A stretch of 64,000 nucleotides of DNA, taken from assembly GCA_033026295.1 (NCBI GenBank), contig CM065184.1, positions 14,945,501-15,009,500 on the forward strand. Reading direction: 5' to 3'. A program made the translations under genes and the position numbers. The DNA comes from Channa striata (Eukaryota > Chordata > Actinopteri > Anabantiformes > Channidae). Below are positions 48,511 to 61,069 of this stretch, piece by piece. Position 1 is the first letter of the stretch. The number at the start of each line of letters is the position of its first letter. Below the pieces are notes generated by a model that searched no databases, was not told the origin of the DNA, and worked only from the letters and a program-made list of their open reading frames with translations.

Positions 48511-51500
48511 ATGCCAACATTAGGGTGAGTAGCGCCACCTTTGCAAACGTTACCGTAAAAATAATAATTTCTTTTTTTAACAAAACGTCCATCTTGTCTC
48601 GCATTTGTCAGCTCAGACACGTTATGGGAGCTGGCTGCCGCCGAGGTCGAGAGTCGGGAGACGGGCGGCGGGGAGGAAGAAGAGACCGTCCACGAGAGGA
48701 GCGTCTTTCTAATGGGCAGCAAAGCTGGCGTACGTTTCCTCCGTGTGCTGCTTTCTTACAGAAGGAGTGTCGGTTTGCTGACTACATGCGTTAACTCAAG
48801 CTCCCCTTTCCTTCTCACAGGGCAAAACGTCCATTCTGCTCAGATGCCTCGACAGGTGAGTGTGATCCGGGTGATTAAAACCTGCCTCCCTCAAGATCAG
48901 TTGTATTTGGACCCAGACGGGTTTTACCTGTCTTTAGCTGCTGTATGATGTTATAACTCAAACCGTAGATATATCAATTAAATAATAATACTTGGAACAT
49001 GGAAGATAAATTCTGACACGTGGGAGCACAGCTTGACATGAATGCTCAAAGGGTCACTAGCTGTCAAAGTTTTCCTCAGAGAACAGAACTGATAACGCAA
49101 AAATAGGTCACAGCACAGGAGGCAACCAAGTTGATCTTTTGGTTTGAACAAATGCATTTATTTTTTTATCTATCAGGGATGAACCACCCAAACCCACTCT
49201 GGCGATGGAGTACACTTTTGGCAGACGAGCCAGAGGACATAGCACAGTAAGGACCGTTAAAGAGACAAGGCTGATAACTTGCAAATACCCTAAACCGTGT
49301 ACATTTTAATAAGAGCGAATTGTTTCAGAAATGCAGAATGCGTTTAGAATTTTTCATAATGTGCAGTTTGTCATGAGATGGTCAAAGTGGTGCTTTCGCT
49401 TCAGCCCAAGGACATAGCCCACATATGGGAGCTGGGAGGAGGGACCTCTTTGTCAGACTTGGTCCAGATCCCCATCACTCCTGTCAGCATCAGGTGAGTC
49501 ACTCATGCACATTTCTGAGGTTTTGCTGTCTCGCTAAGTATATTTTTCAAATCATGGTTTCAAGAGCAGGGCCTTGCTGTTAAAATAATAGTAATTGTCT
49601 TTTCTCAGGCTGAACCTCACTGCTGTGGCAAGAGCATATTTTCTCTATAATGCCTCACTGCACAGTACCTCTTGTTTTTTCCAAGGTCTCTCTCGGTCAT
49701 CCTCATTCTGGATTTGTCTAAACCCAACGCCCTGTGGGGAACCATGGAAAAACTGCTGCAGGCAACACAGGCTCAGTTAAAGAAAGTTTCTGCACAGGCA
49801 CAACAAGCAGAAAAGGCCAAACCAGGAGCGAAACACCAGACACTAGTCCACTCAGCAGCACGTATCTTACCTAAAGATTATCCTGTAAGAATTCAGCTCA
49901 TTATACTTGCCAAACATATTAACATAGGAAACTAGGAAACCGCATAAGTGTTCACCAAATCTAGTTGTTTGCCAAATTAAACCTCCAGTGACTAGACAAA
50001 CTTGAAGATAACACGTGTAAAGCTTTTTTGTTGTTGCGCATCAAAGGTTTGACGTGTGTGTTGTTAGATTTCTGGTCTTCTGCATTTACAACATGTACAT
50101 GTTACTGTGACTTTGTCAACAGGACAGAGAACTGATTAGTCCCTTTCCTGTTCCTCTGCTCATCATTGGGAGCAAGTATGACACATTTCAGGTAAAAATC
50201 AGAAGCTTCAGCCTAGAATGACAACAACCTGTTCTTTAATATGTTTTTAGGCATAGCAGCCATTCAACTGTTACAGTATAGAAACTTTCTTTATCTGTGT
50301 TGCAGGAATTTGACTCTGATAAGAAGAAAGTTATCAGTAAAACGCTGCGTTTCATTGCCCACTACTACACAGCCTCGCTTATTGTAAGTACTTTCACTGT
50401 ACATTTAACATAGCATAACCTTTAATTAGAACTTGCTGCATAGTTTTTTGTAATATTCCTTTCCTGTTTGCTTTCATTCATCTATTTGAGTTTTTTTTTT
50501 CTTCCTGTTTCTGTGCTCAAAATTTTCATCAGTTCACCAGCATTAAGTCGGAGAGTCTAATATCAAAAACTAAGGGCTTCTTCTCTCACTTGGCTTTTGG
50601 TCTGGACAGAGGGTGAGGATGATAGTTCAACACTGTACCATCAAGTAATGTACAAAAGTCAGAACTTGTATTAGAAATTCCACCAGCATGTGGTAGGTTT
50701 CCAAGTTGCATTTCACTGGCAATTTTCAACTGCCAACTTCCAATGTTTTAAATGGAAATAATGTGTTTCACCTTTATTCTATAAAACAGATAAAACATTT
50801 AATTGTTGTATAATGACGCAATAATGATTTAGTGTATATTCTACCTTTTTTTTTTTTTATTTTATGGTCAGCAAAACTGTTTCCTGTGACGCCACCAAGC
50901 CCCTCATCATTCCAGCAGGTTGTGATTCTTTCAGCCAAATAGGTGAGTGCAGCACTGCTCAGTGGCTGTGGGTAGTATTGCGTGTAAATTGAATTCGAGA
51001 CACTGTGACTTTGCTGTAAAGAATGACGAGGACTTGATGTCGAGCCAATCCTCTTTGATTTGATTAGTTGATGTGAACAGGATTGTATTTATATTTATAG
51101 TATTTAAAATAATGCATTTGTTGTAGGTTCCCCTCCCATTGCTGACGTAGACATAACTTCCCTACATGCCAGAAATCCAATGGACCTCTGGAAAAAAGTC
51201 TATGAGCGTGTCTTTCCACAAGAGGTAATTAAGTCATTGTTAAATTATTTGCTTTTCTCAAAATCTCTTAATCAGCTGATTTTTCATCAACTTATTTTCA
51301 TAATAAGTTAGCACTCTCAAGCTGGTCATGTTAATACACGTTAAGAGTGTATTTGTGAAATGTTGTATTCGTTTTAAATAAATATGCTACATTAATACAG
51401 ACTTTATTTTACTTTTTATGTCATCCTGCACGTCTAACCAACTTAATCTTTGCAGAGCACCAGTGAGCAAAGGGAACTAAAGGATCCAGCCAAAGACCCA

Positions 51501-53045
51501 CAGTACAGTGAGCCCCAAATTGATGCAGTGAGAGTCCAGAAAGACCAGGTAACACATCCTGAACACAGTACAGTCAAAACCTTGGGGGTTTTTTTGTTGT
51601 TTTTTTTGCAATTGTTATTTGTTTACAATAACCTTTTTTTATATACATTTCTTGACCATTTTTGTTCCTGTGATGAAAATTTGTACTATCTAAATGTGCA
51701 TCGCATATTATGTTGATAGGATTTTTTTTTTCTTTTTTGCGATTTCAAAGTAAGGGAATGCAAAGTTTTGCCTTCAGCTGTAGATTGACCACTGAAGTCA
51801 GTGTGCACTTTGCTCCAGCCTGTCTTAAAGCAGCGCAATGTTCCAGAATAACCTTCAGTAGCCCATATGCATGTCTCTGTCATAGCCTCATAACAAAGTT
51901 TATTCGTGACCAAGTTATAAACTCTGAGATTATTGCTCCTCTTGTTAGCCTGCCCCACTGCTTGAACTGCAGTAACCTGCTGGAGTCAGCCCTGTTATCG
52001 CTGACAAACTCTCACCTGACATTTCTCGTCTTGCTCAGCTGTTGGATGGCACATTATGATGTATTTTATTTGAGTAACCAATCAGAGAAATGGGGTAAAA
52101 GTTCATTCTACCTGAGTTGGAAAACTAAATTAAAAATTGTAAAAGCGTAAAATCTGTCCATTTTGCACTATTATCCTAATTCTAAGATCAAACATCTACC
52201 CATGATGTCACATATTTCTTTATTTAAGAGGCAAAAATTGAGATTAGTGCACAGAGTGATTTGAGACATCTTCCCAGAGTGAAAAATGTAAAGTATGATA
52301 TAACTATAACATTGAGTGGCCATCTTAACCTTGAAATTCTGGGTTGTTCTGGAGACTTTACACAGTAGTCCCAGTTTCCCATCATCAATACAAGATCTTG
52401 GTGCAAAATTAATGCAATTCTGGATGGAAATAATTGTTGTGACATTACATACGGTCATGGGAGCAGTGCCACTGCAACTGTATGCCATAATCATAGTGAA
52501 TGCAGTTTAATGAAAATATTGCATGAAATGTGTGACCTTTTTGTGCCTAGGTGTTCAGTGAATAAATTAACCTCTTTACAGGTGAAATGTACGGCTAAAT
52601 TGTTACTGAATTTTATTGCAAAATCTACTGAAATGAGCTTCAAACATTTCTGTAGAATCTTTATTACATAATGCTGGTCTGCAAACCTACTTTTTGGAAA
52701 TCCACATCAAGTGAAGAAACCAGCCCATCTCCTTCACTCAGAATTAACAAATGAATGCTCACAGTTCTTCAGCTGTACTGTGTAAGCCTCGGTAGTTGCC
52801 TAAATGTCTCACATCTTGCTGATCTTCTACATATCATATTGATGTTTGTTTATGTCTGATGGATAACAAAACCAAAACTATAGATACAAGTTTTCAGGCA
52901 TTCTTGCATTTTAGCATTTTCTTCCACTTTTCCATCCTAACTCACTAGTTTGTCCTTCTCTCTCTCTGTATCGGTCTTTCAGGAGTTGGAGCAGTATAAG
53001 AGAAATGCTGCAAAGTCATGGAAAGGACTGGAGCTGGATACTTGA
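48511..53045 (+). CDS. dync2li1: Cytoplasmic dynein 2 light intermediate chain 1
   Basis: Subunit of the dynein-2 motor for retrograde intraflagellar transport. Exons: 48511-48524, 48612-48729, 48821-48855, 49177-49246, 49405-49493, 49686-49884, 50123-50191, 50306-50383, 50533-50612, 50872-50942, 51127-51224, 51456-51548, 52983-53045; frame holds, 358 residues (human 351). Exon 1 codes only MPTLG (last codon split) and joins to SDTLWELA, matching the human start MPSETLWE. The GTPase-like P-loop GSKAGGKT is at residues 40-47, split by an intron. Other conserved blocks are RDEPPKPTLAMEYTFGRRA, DIAHIWELGGGTSL, LILDLSKPN, PFPVPLLIIGSKYD, TLRFIAHYYTASL, SPPIADVDI and the C-terminal ELEQYKRNAAKSWK. 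An internal Met39 just before the P-loop is not the start. The region 51549-52982 is a 1.4-kb intron. Confidence 0.96.
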
Positions 53046-53761
53046 GAAAATTTCCTTTTATGATTACACACATTTATTTTCATACATTATACAGTTTGCA
53101 TTATTTATTAGCTTCTGTTTCACTATGTTTTCTTGTACTATAATGTTTTCTTACATATTGTATAACCCAAAACAAGCACTCTATTGATAAAATGAGTTAT
53201 AGAAACATAAACACGTCTGCATTATTACAACTTTAATCACAATATTTAAACAAAAAATCCATCCATGCATGTGGCTTATATAAAATATGAACCTTAGAAC
53301 ATATATTTTCTGGTACTCACATTTAAAAACAATTCCTGAATTCTGATTCAAAATATTCAAAACGAGGACTAGTGCAAATAGTTGCATAAGCTTATTTATA
53401 CTATAGTAAACAGAATTTAGGCTAAATCTGTGCATCTTAGCCCAATCATAGTTTATGAGCAGGTTGATTTTATGAAACATTTTAATATTAGGGCCACTCA
53501 GTTGTATAACTTTTGTATGAGGTGGTTTAATGTCTGTGGCTCCACAGATTAACCCTAATGTACTGTAAATTTGGCATCATGCACTGGGTTTTTTGTTAAT
53601 GTTTATACTGATATCATTGGTATCAACTAAAGTTCTTTAAATTTGTAGGCAAATGAATGTGCAGAAACCCTTTAGCTGAAGCTGAAGTCTGAACATTAAA
53701 CCAGACTCAGTTCAGCTTCCTGTTTAATCTCAAAATGATCTGAAAGTGTGTGTCAGGGGTC
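53046..53761. other. Convergent 3' region of dync2li1 and abcg5
   Basis: 716 bp between the two stop codons of convergent genes. It must hold both 3'UTRs. Weak candidates are TTTATT at 53073-53078 (AATAAA for abcg5 on minus) and ATTAAA at 53695-53700 (for dync2li1). If both are used, the transcripts overlap by several hundred bases. No ORF of interest. Confidence 0.45.
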
Positions 53762-56700
53762 TTAGTGACGTGCAAGCTTGTCTCTGATCTTGAAGCTGAT
53801 TATGCCCAGCAGCAGGAGAGCAGGGAGGAAAGAGTAGAGGAGAACAAAATCAAGTGTGTATCTGGACAAAGCACCCGGATATCCCTCATCAATGATCTGA
53901 CTCCCATGAGAGACCAAACAAGCTCCCGGCAGAGGTCTGGAAGTATCTGGAACGATTCACCACGCCAGAGAGAGAGTGTTAACAGTTATCTGGTTTTGCA
54001 GAAACGGCTCAAGTTCCAAGTGAGTGCACATCAGTCTCTCTTGCCAAGTGTCCTTGAACACTGAACCCATACTTAAAAAAACAAACGTTATCGGCAGGTT
54101 GATTGTGTTGAATTGATAAATCCAAATCTCTGATAGATTATAATCTTTCATTAAATACAGTACACGCTAAAGTAATGATGGAACAATGAAAATAATGTAG
54201 TTCTTTAAAAAGTAAAACACAATGGTTTACAGTCCCTGTATTTTAAATGTGGCTTATAGGGTTAATTTTCCTACAAGGGCCCAAAAAACATTCCCCAGTG
54301 CCCTGAGATGATGGTAAACAAGCATTTTAACCAGGGCAAATGGCAACAAGGTTTAATCAAAGGAGGCCATAAAACATAGAAATAAAAAGCTTGATGTTCT
54401 CTTACTGTAGACAGAAATGTTAGTTAATGTGTTTGTGATTGCACTTTACATAAATTAAAACTGCATTTTTTTTAGATCTAGAAACATTTTATTGAAGTGG
54501 CCAGAGAGGCAAATTTTGTAGCAATAATCTGCTGCTGCAAAATTCTATCATGGTATAAAATTATAAAACCCCCTTAAATGTACATATTAGCAATGTTTTA
54601 ATTACTATGTTCTAATAGTGAGAGTGATTTATTTGAGCTTCAGATTTGGTCGGTTCTGCAGTTCTACCATCAGACCTGCAGCAAGCTACTGTAAAGCAGC
54701 TCAAGCGGCCGTTGTCTTATCATCGCTACAGGTTTATCTTATCTTATTTTATCCCTATAAACATTATTATTGCTACAGTATTCTTATTGACTATTATTCA
54801 TGCTGCGTTCTTACATTTCAAATTAACTGGTTTCATGGTGTAACAAGTTTTTATTGCATTCTGTGTGGCACTGAATAGATGTTTAGAATAAATTTATCCT
54901 TGAATTTATCGTACATTCAACACTTCGTAAAAGTACCACAAATTGCCCCCGTTTTAAAAATGTAGTAACAGGTAGTTTGGAAAGTAATTCTTACACATTT
55001 TAAAGGTGGGGGACATGATATAAATACTTAAGTAAATAAGTTATTGCAGTCATAGCCTCTCTGTCATTGTAGATGTTCCTGTGGTCAAAACGACTTACTG
55101 CATGTGAAGTCAAGTCCGTGGAACTCGGTGACTATGAGCAGCTCACAGCTGTACTTCTGGAAGGTCAGGTAGCTGAGCCACTGGAAGACTATGGGCATGT
55201 GCTGAGTGCTTCTGTTAAGGCAAAGGGGAGAGGAAGGTGTGTTACCCTGAATGTCTTGAGTGTTTTCAGTGGCCACTATAATAACTTCATTTAACAATTT
55301 ATCAAAGGTTAATCTTCCTGGCATGAATTATTAAATAAAACATATAGTGCCTTACCTTAGGAAGCCAGATCCCACCAAGATCCCTGCAATATTGAGCAGA
55401 GCCACTCCGGTGTTGACCATGTTGGGGTCTTGGACCACGCCTAGTAGCACCACAGTGAGCAGCTCACCTGTGGAATCCAAAAAGAAACCTATCACTAAAT
55501 CTCCAGTTATGTGAAACTCATGTGTCCATAATGTTTCTAATATTTCAAATATTCAGTCTTTACCTGTCTAAACGCTCACAACAAAGTAGTATTGAAGACA
55601 AATGTTTTGTTATGAATCATAAAGATGAGCAAGCTAGTTTGTTTTTGGTATAACAAAGATAAACTTTTATTTTGAAGAAGAAAAGGAGAAAGATTTTCAT
55701 GTTCAGGGAAGTAAAAATATGATTCCCCTTTAATACTGTGGGATCGGCTCACCTATAATATGTGGTACCAGGACGACAGCAGTGAAACACAGGAAGCGTA
55801 AGGTGTCAGGGTGCATCCCCACCGTCCTGAGAGAAAAGCCCCCCAAAAAATGTACTTAATGAATTTCAGTGTGAGATCTTAAAATCCCTTAGAATTCTGT
55901 ATGGACATCGAACACATACACACTTAATACCCACCAATACAGGAAGGAGGTGAAGATTATTATACTCAGGATGCTGAAAGGCAGGATGTGGAAGATGTAG
56001 GCCAAGAACATTTGCCATTTGCTGTACAGACCATCCTGAGTCTCTTGATCACTGATGGCTCGCAATGCTGGGACTGTCGGAAAAAAAACATGAGGTGACG
56101 AGGAGGCCACAAGATCCCGAAATGACTGCAGTCAGCCACCAGTCCATATTCCAATTTAGCAGTTATCTAGATAACTAATAAACCTGATGGTTTTTGGAAC
56201 ATAACCGCTACAGTGCCTGATATCGGTTGTTCTCTATATGATTCAAGGTCAGTGCGATATCCACAATCACTTCCTCCTTCTGTTTGGGTGCTTATGGAGA
56301 GCTTTTAATTATCCCTCAGTTCTGTGGTGGGTTCTGCTCACTCCAGTGTCTTATCACATCACTAACGTCCAGTATCTGTGACAGCCAAAGCCCTGAAGCT
56401 GAGATTTTAGACGCTGCTGATAACCGAGTAAGACAGTGAAGAGACAGTCGCAGCATGCAGCCCCTTTCCTTTAATGGCTGATTGTCCATATCATCTTTCA
56501 CAGAAGTTGATGTTGATATAGATTCGATTAAATTCATGTTATAAATCAGCTAAACAACATTTATTTAACCAGATTTTTTTTTTCAATGAGATAAAAACTA
56601 TTATTATATTATTAATGTTCTGGCTGCAAAAATATTACGTTACACATTCAAATGCTTATTATATGATCAGATATAAACATCACAGCCTCCAGGGCGACAA

Positions 56701-59700
56701 TCACAAGCTGCTGTTCTTAAAAGGGCCGGTACGAAACAACAGTCGGGTGATTTCACTAACACAGTTCGCACAGCAATGCTCGTGTCCTTACTTTCCTGCA
56801 AGTCAGTGCAAAGTACATATTGGGCCTGATTTTCCTGTATTTGGGCTCAGCTTATGTCCCATCAGCAGCTATTAATACTAACCATGAACTTGTGTAACAG
56901 CAACACAAATGATCTATACAGCGACTGTGGGACTGTAGGTAAAAAGGCACTTGGGTTCGTTGATCTCTAGCTCCAGAAAAGGTCATTTCATTCTCACGAT
57001 GTGGCACCTCTTTAACAACTGTGTGCAACCAATAGAAAATGGACAGAAAGCCACAAAAGATAACACATGGAATATTGTTTGTAAATACTCGGGAGACGTC
57101 AGCTAGCGTGGTAGAAAGGTATCGCTTTTACTGACATTTGTTGTTTGTGACAATACGCATGAGTTTAATTTCCAACGTGTCACTTGAGCTTTAATTCTGA
57201 CCCAAGAGACCAGCCTAAAATTTTGTACGTGACGTGTTTTAAGCAGAAAATCCAGCCACACTTTCACATTTTGCTGAAGGGAACTAAAACACTGCAGACA
57301 GCAGAATCCTTTCACCCACTCAGCAAGAGATAAGTGAGCTTACACAGCGGAGATAAAGACGTTTCAGACTTTATAGAACATCGCTCCTATTCAGATGATC
57401 GTTCCAATGCACTTAATGCATTTCCCTGAAGTCATCGTATCCACCTCATATTTATGGGGTTGTGTTATCAGACATATGCTGTGCGATGGATTATCATGTC
57501 ATCCACAGACAACGCATCCTCCAACATTCCACTTAATTCCCGGCATATAAGCCATTTAACCATTGCCAATCTACCCATCAGGACAGAAGGTAATCATAAT
57601 ATTTAGATTAAAAACAGGAACACGATAATGCATTAATAATTAGAATATAGAAGGCAGAAAACGTTTGTATTTCTGTGTATGTTAATGTGTCGTGGTTCTC
57701 CCTCTCTGCACAGATGTCAGGTGCTGGTGGAACTCACAGAGAGCTACAGCGTTCAGCATGCCCGTGTAGGGCGAAGCGCCCACGCTCTGATAGATGATGC
57801 CAATCCGGTCCTGCACGGCGCCCTTGGTGACGTCGTTGTCTAAATGCATGACGAAGAAGGCCACAAAGAAACCGTAGATCAGGTTCTGAGACATACGCAT
57901 GAGAACACCCATCCTATCTCTGGACAGGTTCCGTACTGTCCGCCTGCAAACAAATCACACACGGCACATGAAAGCGATGAATGAATAATCATCTGTTGAC
58001 TTTGTTTAGCCACATTTTAGAGCAAATCGCATCTGTTAATGTACTGCAATGTTTGACATCAAAAGATCAATATGAGACAAGAGATCAACATCTCAGCTTT
58101 CATTTCCAGATATTTAAATCTCGACCTGATACACAAATTAGAAGACGTTTTGTTTGAACCCAGCAAACTCACTTCATATTCATCTTTTGATGTCAAACCC
58201 AAATGTTTTCAGTTTATAGCAAAAAAAAGGAATTGGGCGTAAATGTGTTTTCACATTACACATTGGCAGTACTTATGTAACTGAAAGTTGAAATGTTTAA
58301 AAGAGGGATTGGAGAGTTTCTCAACGCTGACCTGAGCAGAACTAGAAGTTTGGCTGCGCCGCTGGGTGACTCTTTGCTTTTAAAGGGGATGGGCGGCTTG
58401 TCTGCCCGCTGCAGGCTCTGCTCCACTCGGACCAGCATCCTCTGATATATAGCCGACCTCTGAAAGGACGACGTGATCTCATGCATGCGACTAAATGTGG
58501 CTGCTTCCCTGTCGCTGCTGCGCGTGTCCACCGAGGTGAAGTCGACTGTTCAGAAGCAAAGCAATATTTTAACAGACATGCTACACATACTTTGTCCTTC
58601 AGATGCTGTGAAGTCTCATATACATGTAAATATACAGCAAAGAATTCAGGCCCAACCATAGATGTCAAAGGGGTTGCAGTACTCTGGACACTCATATCCA
58701 CATTGACTGAAGAAGTCCACCATCTCTTCTGGCTGGCCACAGAACACCAGCTCCCCACGGCTCATTATAGCTATTCTGCTAAATACCTGGGACATATACA
58801 CCAACAAATATTAATCAGCTGATGGATTCACTGATTTTAAACTTGCTGCTTTTGGTTCTTGTTTGGGTGGAGCATGTACATAAATGCCAATAAACTTCCC
58901 TTTGGCTTCCTTATATTAAAATATCTCTACTGCTACTCAGACTGCACAAACATAAAGAGGAACTTATGTGAAACTGTAGAATATTAGATTTGACTGTTGA
59001 AGCCATATACAGTTCAGCTGAACTCTCAAATGGCGAGAGGTTTTTCTACCATTTTCTCTATTAAATTCACATTAAAGAGCCAATTTCTGTGGGTGTTGAT
59101 CAAACAGCAAAAATGTGAAAATATCTTTTTGTGTGGTTTTTTTTTTTGTCTCTCTTTCTCCTTCCTTTAGTTGAGCTCGGAACCCACCTTGAAGAGTTCT
59201 GAGCGTGGCTGGTGGATGGTTACAATGACGATACGGTTCCTCCGTGCCAGTTCTGCCAGCAGCCCCACAATCTGATTGGCCGTCATGCTGTCCAGGCCCG
59301 TGGTCGGCTCATCCAATAGGACCACCCCTGCAACGACATCACCCTCACGCAGGGTTTGTCACAGCGAAACAGCGAGAACGAGAGAGAGGCAGGACAGTAA
59401 CTTTTTTCCTTCTTTTAAGTTGGAAACTTTTAAATGTACTTTTTAGTAAGTGGCACATGCAGGAATCTCAGTGGGGCCAACTTAATTTGTGGAGATAAGT
59501 GAGTTCTTTTTTTTTTCTTAATTACTGTAATTAGGACAATTAAAAGATTGCCTCTTTGCATTATGAAAGCAGAGTGGATTTAGCAGATGCTTTAATTGTG
59601 AGATTAATTCATTTCCTGGTTGATTGGAGAGGCAGCGAATGGGAACTCCTCATTACTCTGTGTGTGTGTGTGTGTGTGTCCATGGCCATTCTAATCCTGA

Positions 59701-61020
59701 ATGAGGACTGAGACCCTTTATCCTCCCTGGAGAACTGCAGCCCTGATAAACTACACCTGAGATGAGCGCGGGCACACTCTCGCACAGAGGTGAGTCTCCG
59801 CTCATTCCTTCCGCAGTGTGATAACCCAGTCTTTCATTACTCGTCTCCCATCGTCATCTCTCCCTCTGTCCTTTCCTTATTCCTCTCTTACTTCGATCCC
59901 TTTGTGTTTTACTGTGGACTCCTGAAACCCTGGGGAGTGACACGTCTTGTGGTGAACTTTCTTCTGTCCTCAGGTTCTCATGACACAGTCCTGCTTCAAA
60001 GACTACATGTATGAAATATTGCGTCATCTACAAGTGGGAGCGCATAAAACATCTCCATGTTTGTAGCAACTTCAAGGCATCATAATGATGATAAAATTTG
60101 CAGCAGAAACACCCTTTGGAAGTCTGAGTGTGCGATACACAGATAAATCTCCTGTAATTATCCTGCACAGAAACTCACTTGGGTCTTGAAGGAGCTGACT
60201 GGCGATGGAGACCCTCCTCCTCTCGCCCCCAGAGATGCCTGGGAAAACTCGACCTCCGATAACACTGTGGGCCACATGACTGAGACTGAGCTCTGCCATC
60301 ACTGCAGACACCTGCACAGGAGCCAGAGGTCAAAGGTCAGGAGACAAGAGCATTGCCGCTAACAATTTAGCTAATGACTAATTTAACTTTCTAAACAGTT
60401 TTAAGATAACTTGAATATATTTCTTGTACTATCTGCGCAGTATGTCCTCTAAAACTTTGCACCATGTAAAAATTCTGGTTCAAAAATCATGCCCTCTGGT
60501 CCACATCACATGGCCCATATCTTTCTTTATAAGTGTAAACGTCACGACTTAGCAGAAAATTCAAAGACACCTTTTTCTTGATAGCCTCTGCTGAGTGTTT
60601 CCTCAGGGCCAGCTGGGCTGTGTAGGTCAGAGTCTCCTCCACCGTCAGATAACTCAACAAATTATCACTCTGACACAGAGGGAGAGAGATGGAAACAAGG
60701 TTAAATCAGCCAGAAATATAAATACATAATATCCACAATATGGATATCCAATATGTGGTAAAGTAACACACATGACCAGTGCCATATACTTTTTGTGCAT
60801 TTATCAACAATCAAACCTCTGTGTGTTAACTAGCAGCAACTTTATGGTTGCTCTTAGCAACAGAAAACTCTATATTTCAGAGCATTTATTTATAGTATCT
60901 TTGTGTCACATCCCGGCACACCGTCCACATCCATACAGAACAAATAAAGTACTGTGAATACTTGTACATTCACATATGTTTGTGCAAACCAACTAATATA
61001 CCTGTGCAGACGTGTGCACC

Positions 61021-61069
<49 letters not shown>

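Noticed and set aside
53750..54064. Plus-strand ORF of 104 codons ending near a GTGAGT donor
   Set aside because: It is antisense to the last abcg5 exon, whose minus-strand reading (YSFLPALLLLGIISFKIRD) matches the ABCG5 C-terminus.
55073..55294. Plus-strand ORF of 73 codons
   Set aside because: Antisense shadow of the abcg5 exon 55099-55211 (YLTFQKYSCELLIVTEF on minus).
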